From: Caldatribacterium sp964426875
GTDB taxonomy: Bacteria > Atribacterota > Atribacteria > Atribacterales > Caldatribacteriaceae
DNA length: 64,000 nt
Reading direction: 5' to 3'
Assembly: GCA_964426875.1 (NCBI GenBank)
Contig: CAYRSB010000003.1
Span: 67,125-131,124 of the forward strand
The notes under the pieces are model-generated. The model worked only from the letters and a program-made list of their open reading frames with translations. It had not been told where the DNA came from and did not search any database. The translations under genes were made by a program, and so were the position numbers. Numbering within the stretch: position 1 is the stretch's first letter; each line of letters opens with the position of its first letter. Positions 42,902 through 51,326 of the stretch are shown in pieces.

Positions 42902-44803
42902 TTACAGTTCCTCCCTCTTCCAGGAGTTTTTATAGTTCCCCAGAACCCGCAAAAACGTGGTCCGTGACTTGAGTTCTTCAAGGAGCCCACGATACTTTTC
43001 CTCTTTGAGGTTACCCTCCCAGTCGACGTAAAAGAGGTATTCCCAGGGTTTCCCAGGGAAGGGCCGGGATTCAAGCTTTGTGAGGTTCACTCCCCGCTGA
43101 GCAAAAATCCCCAGAGCCTCGTACAAGGCTCCCGGATAATTCCCTACGGCAAAGACACACGAGACCTTGTCGTGCTCTCCAAGAGGCTCAAAGCGCTTTG
43201 CAACGATGATGAAGCGGGTGAAATTCCGGGGATTGTCCTCAATGTCCTCTTCGGCCTTCTCAAGACCGTACTTGGCAATGGCCTCCTCACTCGATATGCA
43301 ACCGCCCCCCGGGCCGAATTCGGCCACCCGGCGGGCGGCTTCCTCGGTACTCCCCACATTCATTACTTTGATTCCCCCAAGACTCTCCAGAAACTTCCCA
43401 CACTGGGCAAAACCCTGGGGATGGGCAAAGAGAATTCGCAAATCCTCCTTTTTCGTTCCTGGATAGAGTCCCAGATGCTGGGAAACACGTATGAATCGCT
43501 CCCCAACGATGAATACCCCCTCAAACTCTAAAAGGAGATCGAAATTGTGGTGGATGCTCCCGGTGATGGTATTCTCGATGGGGACAACACCATGTGTCGC
43601 CTCCCCCGAGATCACCCGCTCGAAGATTTCACGGAAATTCTGACAAGGGAGCAACTCCACTTCCCCCCCAAAGGAACGCCTGGCCACCTGAGAACTGAAA
43701 GACCCCTGCTCTCCCAGGAAGGCCACCCGGGGTATCGAGAAAACGTGGCAAGAAGGGCTCTCCTCAGAAATCGGCACCTCCTGCACCCTCTTGTGCTGCA
43801 GTTCCCTTCCTACCAAGACGCTTATCACCTCAAGGTCCTGCATGAGTTTTCGGAATTGCTCCAGACGGAGACTCTGTGGCCCATCGGAAAGTGCCCGCTC
43901 GGGATCAGGGTGAATCTCCACCATAACCCCATCAGCCCCGCAGGCAACGGCCGCCCTGGCCATGGGAATCACTTTCTCCCGAAGCCCGGTTCCATGGCTT
44001 GGATCGACGATGATAGGAAGATGGGAGAGTTCCTTGACCAGGGGGATGGCCGTGAGGTCGAGGGTATTCCGCGTGAGCCGCTCGATTGTGCGAATGCCCC
44101 TCTCACAAAAAACCACCTGAAAGTTCCCCAAGCTCAGGATGTATTCTGCAGCCAAAAGAAGGTCCTCGACCGTGGCCGACATGCCCCGCTTCAAAAGAAC
44201 TGGCTTTTTAAGCATTCCTACTCGTTTGAGAAGCTCAAAGTTCTGCATGTTGCGTGCCCCGATTTGGATCATGTCGGCATACGCTGCCACAAGATCGGCG
44301 TTCTCTGGGCTCGTTGCCTCGGTAACCACGGGCAACCCGAAACGTTCCCGGGCCTCAGCAAGGATTTCAAGACCTTCCTTCCCCAGCCCCTGAAAACTGT
44401 AGGGCGAGGTGCGAGGCTTGAAGGCCCCTCCCCGGAGGATGTGTCCCCCAAAGCGCAGAACCGCCTCCGCCGTCCTGAAAAGTTGCTCTCGGGATTCCAC
44501 AGCGCAGGGGCCGGCAATGACCACCACCGTCTCTCCCCCGATCTCCACACCTCCAACCCGCACTATGGTTCCCTGAGGTAGAAAAAGACGGTGTACCAGT
44601 TGAAAGGAAGTTTCAAGATCGATTACCCGATCAACCAGAGTAGCAGGGATGAACTCTGAAAAGGGGAAACTCCTCTCACTCACTACAGCCGTCTTGGTCT
44701 CTCCGATATCCACAAAATGGACCCCAAAACCCTTTTTCTGGAGTTCTTCTTTCAACTCTTCTTTTTCCCGATCCCCGAGCATCCGAGAGCATACTACGAT
44801 CAA
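42902..44803 (-). CDS. Fused DAHP synthase - prephenate dehydratase
   Basis: This 633-residue protein joins the first step of the shikimate pathway to a late step of phenylalanine synthesis. Residues 1-75 form the ferredoxin-like N-terminal domain of type I-beta DAHP synthases; the barrel follows (about 80-335) with AGPC (Cys 100), GGAFKPRTSPYSFQG, DPSHGTG (His 270) and MVEIHPDP. From about 358 to 537 there is a prephenate dehydratase with NFTRFIIV (529-534), and from about 545 an ACT domain with the phenylalanine-binding ESRP motif (578-581). No chorismate mutase domain is present. Feedback by phenylalanine through the ACT domain is likely. It is coupled to the flavoprotein gene by an ATGA overlap. 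Confidence 0.92.
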   Translation of the reverse strand: MIVVCSRMLGDREKEELKEELQKKGFGVHFVDIGETKTAVVSERSFPFSEFIPATLVDRVIDLETSFQLVHRLFLPQGTIVRVGGVEIGGETVVVIAGPCAVESREQLFRTAEAVLRFGGHILRGGAFKPRTSPYSFQGLGKEGLEILAEARERFGLPVVTEATSPENADLVAAYADMIQIGARNMQNFELLKRVGMLKKPVLLKRGMSATVEDLLLAAEYILSLGNFQVVFCERGIRTIERLTRNTLDLTAIPLVKELSHLPIIVDPSHGTGLREKVIPMARAAVACGADGVMVEIHPDPERALSDGPQSLRLEQFRKLMQDLEVISVLVGRELQHKRVQEVPISEESPSCHVFSIPRVAFLGEQGSFSSQVARRSFGGEVELLPCQNFREIFERVISGEATHGVVPIENTITGSIHHNFDLLLEFEGVFIVGERFIRVSQHLGLYPGTKKEDLRILFAHPQGFAQCGKFLESLGGIKVMNVGSTEEAARRVAEFGPGGGCISSEEAIAKYGLEKAEEDIEDNPRNFTRFIIVAKRFEPLGEHDKVSCVFAVGNYPGALYEALGIFAQRGVNLTKLESRPFPGKPWEYLFYVDWEGNLKEEKYRGLLEELKSRTTFLRVLGNYKNSWKREEL

Positions 44804-45360
44804 GCACCATCACCCCGCAAAAAAGATTCCCCCCGAGTCCGAACCTCTCTGGCACAGGCTTCGCATGCCCCGATACTGGGGGCATCAAAACCACGGAAGA
44901 ATAATCCTCCCCGATAGGCACACCCAAAGGCATCGAAGAAATACCTTATCGTGAGGGTAACTCCTTCAAAGAGCCGCTTTCCCTTGGTTGCCCCCACGGC
45001 CAAAAGAAAACCGTCTTTGGATTTCATTCTTTCTCCAAGGACGTATCGCCTTGCCCAGAGCACCTGCATCCGGTCCACAAGGGCTTTCAGAGAAGCAGGC
45101 AGACCGTAAAAGAAAACGGGGGTACTCACCACCACCCGGTCCGCCTCAAGGAGGACCGGCAAAATCCAAGTCATATCGTCATCGATGACACAACGCCCGG
45201 TCCCCTCACAGTAACGGCAACCCTGGCAGAAATGTATGGAAAGCTGTGAAGGGGTGAGTACCTCCACATCGTGCGTCCCGGAACAGGAAAGGAACCACGA
45301 AAGGAGAACATCACTATTCCCACCTCTCCTTGGGCTTCCTCTGATCCCCACAATCCTCAT
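44800..45360 (-). CDS. Flavodoxin-fold NADPH-dependent FMN reductase
   Basis: The 186-residue protein has the FMN-binding start GIRGSPRRGGNSDVLL and a cysteine pair in CQGCRYCEGTGRC near residue 50, typical of the iron-sulfur flavoprotein/NADPH-dependent FMN reductase group of anaerobes, followed by VVVSTPVFFYGLPASLKALVDR. Additional cysteines occur near the end (CEACARE). It probably transfers electrons in oxidative or metal stress. The stop overlaps the start of the DAHP synthase fusion gene, so they are cotranscribed, but the functional link is unclear. Confidence 0.85.
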   Translation of the reverse strand: MRIVGIRGSPRRGGNSDVLLSWFLSCSGTHDVEVLTPSQLSIHFCQGCRYCEGTGRCVIDDDMTWILPVLLEADRVVVSTPVFFYGLPASLKALVDRMQVLWARRYVLGERMKSKDGFLLAVGATKGKRLFEGVTLTIRYFFDAFGCAYRGGLFFRGFDAPSIGACEACAREVRTRGESFLRGDGA

Positions 45361-45497
45361 TGCTCTCCCATTCTACACGATTTTCTGGATAAATGCTTCC
45401 TCTTCTTGTCTAACTGCGAAAGCAAGAAGCTCTTCTCCCAAGGGCCAGGATGGGAAAGTGCTCGACTTTCACGGGTTATGCAGAGTCTGTAGGAAAA
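45361..45497. other. Gap between the flavoprotein gene and the sugar operon terminator
   Basis: These 137 bp must hold the promoter of the flavoprotein/DAHP synthase transcript. On the minus strand TAGAAT stands only 9 bases before the ATG with GGGAG in between, but no matching -35 is found. A small hairpin GAAAGT-gctcg-ACTTTC lies at 45454-45470. No leader peptide with aromatic codons and no known riboswitch is evident. Confidence 0.35.
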
Positions 45498-45538
45498 CGA
45501 TGAGTTTCCCCATCTTTTGAAGATGGGGAAACTCATCG
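45498..45538 (-). terminator. Terminator of the first sugar ABC operon, overlapping a stop codon
   Basis: A perfect 18 bp stem (45498-45515 with 45521-45538, loop of 5) is followed on the minus strand by TTTTCC. The first arm contains the stop codon of the last permease gene at 45533-45535, so a ribosome finishing the gene would cover the hairpin. Confidence 0.8.
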
Positions 45539-46540
45539 ACTGCGTCGGTTACTGGCGTACACACTCAGCATGGCAAAGAGGATGATACCAAATCCCAACC
45601 ACTTCCCGGCGTCACCCAGTCCAAAGGCGGTGAGAAGATTCGTGAGGGTCTGGAGGAATATGGATCCAAGAATCACACCAAAGTAACTCCCTCCCCCTCC
45701 CGCCAGAGGCACGCCCCCCACGACCACTGCAGCGATACTCGGCATCACGTAGTTAGAGCCCATATCCTTAAAGGCAATACCCATGTTACCGAGAAGTAAA
45801 AGACCGATGAGACTCGAAAACACACTGCTCAGAGTAAAGGTCAAAAACCGTACCCTCTTCACGTTGACTCCGCAAAGGTAGGCAGTACGCTCGTTGGCCC
45901 CTACTCCAAAAAGTACTTGTCCCCACTTGGTTTTTTCAAAGACAAAGGTAGCAAAGAGAGCCACCGGAATAAGTACAAAGAGAATATTGGGGAACCTCCC
46001 GGTGAGCTTCGCAGCCAAAATCACAAGAAAGGGTGAAGGCCTTCCGGTTATGGCCTTTCCCGCCACGTAGGCGTTGACGATTCCCTGGAGTATGTCGGCC
46101 ATGGCCAAGGTTACGACAAGAGGCGGTAACTTAAGATAGGATGTTAAAACGCCGTTCGTCAAACCTACAAGGATACCGAGAACCAGTGCTATGAGGAAAG
46201 CCATCCACAGACGGTCGTTTTGTCCGTTCATGACGCTGGCAGTGAGAACCGCAGTGAGAGTAGCCGTGTAACCCACCGAGAGATCGAGACCACTCCCTCC
46301 GGCAGCGATGACGATCATCTGACACAGTCCAAAGAGGGCCACAAAGGCAGAGAGTTTCAAGGTGAGAAAAACCTGCTCCAGGCTTAAAAAGCCGGGGACC
46401 ATTATTCCCCCAAACACAAAGAGAACAACCGTCAAAAGGAGCACCGTAATGATCTTACCATACTGGACAAAGAGCTTCCGCCAAAGCATTCGTCCGTATG
46501 AGATTGCCTCGTGCTCCTTCACAAGGGTTTCCATTCCCAC
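45533..46540 (-). CDS. Sugar ABC transporter permease (RbsC-like), second of two
   Basis: This 335-residue membrane protein has eight to ten hydrophobic helices and the BPD_transp_2 layout: AAGGSGLDLSVGYTATLTA near 80-98, GLTNGVLTSYLKLPPLVVTLA near 125-145, and the coupling stretch SIAAVVVGGVPLAGGGGSYFG near 265-285. It forms the membrane channel of a ribose-type importer with the permease upstream, a pair of different subunits. It ends inside the terminator hairpin. Confidence 0.92.
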   Translation of the reverse strand: MGMETLVKEHEAISYGRMLWRKLFVQYGKIITVLLLTVVLFVFGGIMVPGFLSLEQVFLTLKLSAFVALFGLCQMIVIAAGGSGLDLSVGYTATLTAVLTASVMNGQNDRLWMAFLIALVLGILVGLTNGVLTSYLKLPPLVVTLAMADILQGIVNAYVAGKAITGRPSPFLVILAAKLTGRFPNILFVLIPVALFATFVFEKTKWGQVLFGVGANERTAYLCGVNVKRVRFLTFTLSSVFSSLIGLLLLGNMGIAFKDMGSNYVMPSIAAVVVGGVPLAGGGGSYFGVILGSIFLQTLTNLLTAFGLGDAGKWLGFGIILFAMLSVYASNRRSR

Positions 46541-46552
46541 GTCCCTTCTCCC

Positions 46553-47587
46553 TCAGTGCCACTCCCTCTTGAGAGCAGCATAAGCCGGCCCGGCAATGGC
46601 AGCAATAACAATAATTCCCGAAGTTAAGGTCTGGTAGGCATTGGGGATATTGGCGAAAAAGATAATCTTACTCACGAAACTCAAAATGAGAGCTCCTGCC
46701 AAGGCCAGGTACACACTCCCCCGTCCCCCGGTGAGGGCTATTCCCCCCACCACCACTGCAGCAATGGACTTCAGGGTGAGAGGACCCCCCATTCGGGCGT
46801 CCCCCGATTGATTCTGGCCGACAAAAAAGAGGGCGGCTAAAAATATGAAAATGGCGTTGAGAACACAGGCAAGCATCTGAGTTCTTCCGGTGTCGATTCC
46901 ACTGACATAGGCACTTTCGATGTTGCTCCCCACTGCGTAGATGTAGCGGCCGGTTCGTGTCCGACTTACAATGTACCACAAAAGACAGCCCACAAGGACG
47001 AGGACCAAAGCCGGAGGAATGTAGCTCCCCACGAGTTTTACACTGTCTGGAAGCCCTTCCACAGCACGGACATTGTAGAAGATCTTGAACCAGTCGACAC
47101 ACTCTCCCCCCGGTGTGGGCCGCAAGAAAAGTGCAATACCCAACCAGGCATAGGAGGTGGCAAAGGTTACAATGACCGGCGGTATCCGCAGGTACCCGAT
47201 GCCTATTCCGTTCACTACACCTGTACCCAGGGCCACAAGGAAAGTGACCACCAGGGCATACACTCCGGTAATAGGGTCGCCCTTTCTCATGACCGTAGTG
47301 AGCACGCAGGTGAAAAGGGACAGAGCCGTACCAGAAGAGAGGTCCAGTCCTCCAGAGATGATGACGATGGCCTGCCCCATGGCCAGAAGAATGAGCGGAG
47401 CAAAAGAATTGATGTTCCGGGTGATGGACTTTACCTCAAAGAAGTTCTTCTGCAGGACAGCAGTGATGACAAAGAGCACAAAGAGCATGAAGAGGCTTGA
47501 TGTTTCGGGTTGAAGGAAAGCGTTCTTGAGAAAAGCTAGAGGAAAAACCCTTTCTCTTTTCACAACATCCATTGCTCCACCTTCCAA
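46553..47587 (-). CDS. Sugar ABC transporter permease, first of two
   Basis: The 344-residue membrane protein has about nine helices and the RbsC-type marks: IISGGLDLSSGTALSLF near 80-95, VVNGIGIGYLRIPPVIVTFATS near 128-150, and SIAAVVVGGIALTGGRGSV near 280-297. It partners with the next permease. The start codon directly follows the stop of the ATPase gene (adjacent at 47588), which gives tight coupling. Confidence 0.92.
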   Translation of the reverse strand: MEGGAMDVVKRERVFPLAFLKNAFLQPETSSLFMLFVLFVITAVLQKNFFEVKSITRNINSFAPLILLAMGQAIVIISGGLDLSSGTALSLFTCVLTTVMRKGDPITGVYALVVTFLVALGTGVVNGIGIGYLRIPPVIVTFATSYAWLGIALFLRPTPGGECVDWFKIFYNVRAVEGLPDSVKLVGSYIPPALVLVLVGCLLWYIVSRTRTGRYIYAVGSNIESAYVSGIDTGRTQMLACVLNAIFIFLAALFFVGQNQSGDARMGGPLTLKSIAAVVVGGIALTGGRGSVYLALAGALILSFVSKIIFFANIPNAYQTLTSGIIVIAAIAGPAYAALKREWH

Positions 47588-49096
47588 TCAGCGCACCCGC
47601 ATAGAAACGGCCGTGATGGTATCGTCGTTGATTTCCCCTCTGTGAAGAGTAGCCACAATCTGCCCCTCGTACATGACGAGGAGTCGGTCGGCATATTGCA
47701 CGAGCTCTTCATTGTCACTGGCATAGAGCACAATGCCGACTCCCTGCTCCCGCGCCAGGCGCACGATGTACTCGTAGAGGTCTCTCTTGGCCCCAATATC
47801 GACCCCCTTGGCCGGATCGGCCAAAAGGAGAACCTTTACATTAAAGGAGAGCCACTTCCCCACCACCACTTTCTGCTGGTTTCCGCCGGAGAGCGTACTC
47901 ACCGGAACATCAACACCCGGGGTCTTTATAGAGAGGAGCCTCACGATGCCCTCGCACTCATCCTTATAGCGCTTTTCGGGAATAACCAGGGAGTGTTTTG
48001 GAAAACCGAGTTTGGGGAAAACCATATTGCTGTATACCGAGTGCTCTAAGAAGAGTCCTTCCTGTTGTCGGTCTCCGGGAACAAGGAGAATACCTTGCTG
48101 TATGGCATCCTGAGGTCTCTGGAGTCGTATGCGCCTCCTCTCAAACTCCACCTCACAGCGAACCCCGGGATAGCTTCCCGCAAGGGCATAGAGCAATTCA
48201 TTCTGGCCTTGTCCGGCAAGGCCCCCAATACCGAGAATCTCACCCTTCCTCAGTTCAAAGGATGCCTCTTTAAGCTTTCGCTCTCCGCTTCGCATGCTCC
48301 TGATCTCTGCTCGAAGAAGGATTTCATCGCATGCCCTTCCCTCGGACATGTACTCCAAGGAAGAGGTCCGTTGTGGCTCACCGGTGATGTAACTCACTAT
48401 CTTTTCCGGGTCTTTTTCTTCCTCATCGAAATCGATGCAGGCCACAGTGGCTCCGTTTCTGAAGATGGTGACATCGTTACAGATTTCCATAACCTCCCAG
48501 AGACGGTGAGAGGTAAAAATAATCGCCACACCCTTCTCCGCCAGAACGCGCATGTATTGAAAAAGGTTTCTCACCTGAGCCTGTTCGAGGGCTGCCGTAG
48601 GTTCGTCGAGAATAAGAAGGTCCGGATTCTCGGAGATTGCTTTGGCGATTTCCACAATCTGCATCTCTCCGGGGCTCAGTTCGTACACCTTTCTGTGGAT
48701 GTCCAGGTCCGGCGAGAGGTCCTGCAAGATCCTTCGGGCGAGATCTTTTGCATCCCGGTCGTCGAGGAAGATTCCCCGATTCTTTTCCGCTCCCAGAACT
48801 ATGTTTTGCCATACCGTGAGATCAGGTACCAGGCTCAAGTTCTGAAAGACAAGGGCAATCCCGTCTTTTCTCGCCTCACTGGGGTTCCGATAGTGGACAA
48901 CCCTTCCCTTGTACCATACCTCTCCACCATCAGGTCGATACACACCGGCAATGATTTTGGACATCGTGCTTTTCCCTGAACCGTTGGCACCCAAAAGCCC
49001 GGTGATCCTTCCTTGCTGACAGCGGAGATTTCCGTCAGAGAGCGCCACAACTCCTCCGAAGTGTTTTTTGATGTTCTTGGCTTCCAGAACGACCAT
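47588..49096 (-). CDS. Sugar ABC transporter ATP-binding protein
   Basis: This 502-residue protein contains two ABC domains in tandem, as in RbsA/XylG. The first has GANGSGKST (Walker A), LSPGEMQIVEIAKA (signature) and LLILDEPTAAL (Walker B); the second has a degenerate P-loop (GLAGQGQNEL), STLSGGNQQKVVVGKW and LLLADPAKGVD. It powers uptake of a pentose or hexose through the two permeases. The chosen ATG 49096 begins the conserved part; the longer frame to 49159 would cross the hairpin upstream. Confidence 0.93.
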   Translation of the reverse strand: MVVLEAKNIKKHFGGVVALSDGNLRCQQGRITGLLGANGSGKSTMSKIIAGVYRPDGGEVWYKGRVVHYRNPSEARKDGIALVFQNLSLVPDLTVWQNIVLGAEKNRGIFLDDRDAKDLARRILQDLSPDLDIHRKVYELSPGEMQIVEIAKAISENPDLLILDEPTAALEQAQVRNLFQYMRVLAEKGVAIIFTSHRLWEVMEICNDVTIFRNGATVACIDFDEEEKDPEKIVSYITGEPQRTSSLEYMSEGRACDEILLRAEIRSMRSGERKLKEASFELRKGEILGIGGLAGQGQNELLYALAGSYPGVRCEVEFERRRIRLQRPQDAIQQGILLVPGDRQQEGLFLEHSVYSNMVFPKLGFPKHSLVIPEKRYKDECEGIVRLLSIKTPGVDVPVSTLSGGNQQKVVVGKWLSFNVKVLLLADPAKGVDIGAKRDLYEYIVRLAREQGVGIVLYASDNEELVQYADRLLVMYEGQIVATLHRGEINDDTITAVSMRVR

Positions 49097-49112
49097 GGTG
49101 TGTCCCTTCTTC

Positions 49113-49145
49113 TCCCACGGGTTGCACGATGTGCAACCCGTGGGA
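49113..49145 (-). terminator. Strong hairpin between binding-protein and ATPase genes
   Basis: A perfect 15 bp stem TCCCACGGGTTGCAC / GTGCAACCCGTGGGA with a 3-base loop lies 10 bp after the stop of the binding-protein gene. No T run follows, so it is less a full terminator than an mRNA 3'-end protector or partial terminator that keeps the binding protein in excess over the channel subunits. Confidence 0.7.
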
Positions 49146-49155
49146 TTTTCCCCAA

Positions 49156-50211
49156 TCACTCAAAGAGCGCCGCTACAGCTTCCTCAGACATGATTTCGCT
49201 CAGAAGATAGTCATCGGGTTTGTCTTTGAGGAGTTCCCAACCCTCATCAAAGTTCTCATCGGTGATGAACATGCTCACCTTGTAGTAGTAGGTGTTGTCC
49301 TTCAGAACACCGGGCTTAAACTGCTTGCCGTTGTAAAGCTGCAGGGCGATACGGAATGCGGTACCACCAATCCCTGGAGGATTTGGCTGCGTACAGGCTT
49401 TGAAATCCGCTCCCATTTCGCGCAGTTTCTTCCACTCTTTGAAAAAGGCCGTCCCCGGATCGCCAAACATGACTTTGGGGAGCTTTCCGGCATCGAGGAA
49501 GGCCGAAAGGACACCGTAGGCCTCGCCATCTTGGGTGATGACGCCGTCAATCGGCTGGCCAGAGGCGATGATCTGGGCGGCTACCTCTTTGGCCTTGGTC
49601 TGATCCCAGTAACCGGTAGTGTCAGCAATGAGCTTTATATCGGGGTAGTTCTTCAGGACGTCGTACACCGCTCTACGGCGATCGTTGTCCGCAGGGTGTC
49701 CCTCAAGACCGTAAATCTGGATCACGTTGCCTTTCTTCAAGGTGGAACAAATCCACTCAGCGTTCTTCTTCATCCAGGCATAGTGATCGAGAGTGACATT
49801 GACCACATCCGGTGCGGTAACCGTGGCGTCGAAAGCAACCACAAGGATTCCTTCCTCCTGGGCTTCCTTAATGACACCGTTCAGGGCATCAGGGGAGTTG
49901 GGGTTCACGAGGATGATGTCCACTCCCTGAGCGATGAAATCCCGAAGGATGTTCGCCTGCTCGGTGGCATCTCCGTTCACCACGTTGTTGACAATCTTAA
50001 AATCGGCGATTTTCCCCGCTGCCTTGTACTCCTTACCTACTTCCTCCAGAGCATTGATCATGATGGTACGCCAGGAGGTACCGGAGGAGCCGGTGGAGAT
50101 TCCCACAACCGGGAGCTTTTTCGCCGCAAAAGCCTGTATACCAAAAGCCAGGACGAAAACACAAACCAAACTCGCCACAAAAACCATTCGAAGATGAGAT
50201 TTCCCAAGCAT
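49156..50211 (-). CDS. Sugar ABC transporter substrate-binding protein
   Basis: The 351-residue protein has a signal peptide (about 1-30, ending in QAFAA) and the periplasmic-binding-protein type 4 fold of the ribose/galactose group (VVGISTGSSGTSWR, ILVNPNSPDALNGV, GLEGHPADNDRR, DGVITQDGEAYGVL). The sugar is unknown. I place the start at ATG 50211, 11 bases after GGGAGG; earlier in-frame ATG 50232 and GTG 50244 are possible. It is the first gene of the first sugar ABC operon, behind a strong promoter and a leader of about 110 bases. Confidence 0.9.
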   Translation of the reverse strand: MLGKSHLRMVFVASLVCVFVLAFGIQAFAAKKLPVVGISTGSSGTSWRTIMINALEEVGKEYKAAGKIADFKIVNNVVNGDATEQANILRDFIAQGVDIILVNPNSPDALNGVIKEAQEEGILVVAFDATVTAPDVVNVTLDHYAWMKKNAEWICSTLKKGNVIQIYGLEGHPADNDRRRAVYDVLKNYPDIKLIADTTGYWDQTKAKEVAAQIIASGQPIDGVITQDGEAYGVLSAFLDAGKLPKVMFGDPGTAFFKEWKKLREMGADFKACTQPNPPGIGGTAFRIALQLYNGKQFKPGVLKDNTYYYKVSMFITDENFDEGWELLKDKPDDYLLSEIMSEEAVAALFE

Positions 50212-50330
50212 CGCCTTCACGACCTCCCTCATGGATTTTTTCACGGTCTGAATGTAGAGACTTCAGGTCTTCTCCTTTTCTTCCTGTCACCTCCCGTTCT
50301 GGAGTTCTTGTAGCTCCTATTCTGCCTTAC

Positions 50331-50359
50331 ATTATAACGACATTTTAATATGAATTCAA
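50331..50359 (-). promoter_or_regulatory. Promoter of the first sugar ABC operon
   Basis: On the minus strand TTGAAT (50359-50354), 17 bp, then a perfect TATAAT (50336-50331). It is about 120 bp before the binding-protein start, giving a leader that holds GGAG...CTCC and AGGTG stretches but no riboswitch I can recognise. No regulator gene is next to this operon. Confidence 0.65.
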
Positions 50360-50424
50360 GGGAGAATTTTCACACCTCGAGGTCCCAGAGGAAGGCATCT
50401 CACATCATTTGAAGTCCCTCCAGC

Positions 50425-50466
50425 AAAAAAATAAAACCTCCCTGCGTTGAGGCGCAGGGAGGTTTT
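50425..50466 (-). terminator. Terminator behind the small membrane protein gene
   Basis: On the minus strand a 14 bp stem (AAAACCTCCCTGCG, 6-base loop, CGCAGGGAGGTTTT at 50466-50433) is followed by ATTTTTTT. It lies 5 bp after the small gene's stop codon. Confidence 0.85.
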
Positions 50467-50471
50467 GCCTT

Positions 50472-50639
50472 CTACTCTTTTTTCTTCGCGGTAGAAGCCC
50501 AAATGCCTATAATCCCAAGGATTATTTTCAAAAGAGCATGCCACACCGGCTCCGTCCCCACGTTCAGCCCGGGAATGAGCCCCAAAATCCCCATGACGAG
50601 GAGAAGCCAACTGTAAACTGCAAGGAGTATCCGAACCAT
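50472..50639 (-). CDS. Small hydrophobic membrane protein, 55 residues
   Basis: An open frame of 56 codons starts at ATG 50639 with AAGGAGG 7-8 bases upstream and ends just before a strong terminator, so it is a genuine short gene. The protein has two hydrophobic stretches (about 3-24, LLAVYSWLLLVMGILGLIPG, and about 33-48, HALLKIILGIIGIWAS) and a short lysine-rich tail, i.e. a two-helix membrane protein. I do not recognise its family; it is reminiscent of small DUF378/SPW-like membrane proteins. No function is proposed. Confidence 0.65.
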   Translation of the reverse strand: MVRILLAVYSWLLLVMGILGLIPGLNVGTEPVWHALLKIILGIIGIWASTAKKKE

Positions 50640-50697
50640 GAACTCTCCCTCCTTTTATAGGGTGATTGATGGCTCCATTATACCACAAAACCCCCTT

Positions 50698-51222
50698 TCA
50701 ACCCCCCTCAAAAATGGGCTTTTCCTCCCCGAAGTGCCACTCTCTGGGATTTCTCAAATACTCATAGGTATTGAAAAGGAGGTTGTAGTGGCGATACTCC
50801 TCGGAAGCAAGGAAGTCAAGAAAATTCTGGGCCTCTTTATTCTCGGTTTCTCCTTTTTTCTCTGCATAGAATTTGTGCGCCTTGGACTCAAGGTCCATGG
50901 CCATTTTGAGAACGTCAAGCTCTTCGCTTGTGGGCGGAACCAGCTCCTCCATCTGTCTCTTTGCCTCGGTGAACACGTTTTCGAAGTACTCCTGGGTGGA
51001 CTTTCGAATACCACCCCAGCTTTCAAAGACAAATGTCTCACCCTTTTTTACCCTCTCATACCCTTCCTGGATGCGCTCAATGTGCGTGAGCTCTTCATCC
51101 GCTAATCTCTTCAGGACCTCTCTGCTTAAGGCATTCTGTACCCGAGAAACGCCCTCAAGGTAAAAGGCCCGTCCGTCTTCTTCCATCTTGAGCGCAAACT
51201 CAAAAATACTCTCCAGCGTCAC
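50698..51222 (-). CDS. Ferritin-like / rubrerythrin-like diiron protein
   Basis: The 174-residue protein is a four-helix bundle with paired carboxylate/histidine motifs EEDGRAFY (about 15) and DEELTHIERI (about 43-52), then ESKAHKFY (about 112-119) and SEEYRHYNLLF (about 145-155), the pattern of rubrerythrin's diiron domain. It lacks the C-terminal rubredoxin domain. Such proteins reduce peroxide or handle iron in anaerobes. The start is GTG 51222 with AAAGGAGG. It is divergent from the sigma-factor operon, hinting at a shared stress theme. Confidence 0.85.
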   Translation of the reverse strand: MTLESIFEFALKMEEDGRAFYLEGVSRVQNALSREVLKRLADEELTHIERIQEGYERVKKGETFVFESWGGIRKSTQEYFENVFTEAKRQMEELVPPTSEELDVLKMAMDLESKAHKFYAEKKGETENKEAQNFLDFLASEEYRHYNLLFNTYEYLRNPREWHFGEEKPIFEGG

Positions 51223-51268
51223 GTTATTTCCTCCTTTCGCTTGTTTCTTTCTTAAACCACTCAAAAAC

Positions 51269-51297
51269 TTGTCTTATTCACCGCCAGCTGATAGAAT
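51269..51297 (+). promoter_or_regulatory. Promoter of the sigma-factor/cysE operon
   Basis: TTGTCT at 51269-51274, a 17 bp spacer and TAGAAT at 51292-51297 (5 of 6) precede the zinc-ribbon gene by about 30 bp. This is a housekeeping-type promoter; a sequence of the SigR type (GGAAT-N18-GTT) was not found. Confidence 0.6.
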
Positions 51298-51326
51298 ATC
51301 CCAAAAAGAACTCAGAGGAGGAAGAA

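Noticed and set aside
45361..45497. Attenuator leader peptide for the DAHP synthase fusion
   Set aside because: A 20-codon frame exists but has few aromatic codons and no ribosome binding site.
49129..50313. 394-codon plus-strand open frame
   Set aside because: Antisense to the sugar-binding protein gene and crossing its promoter region.
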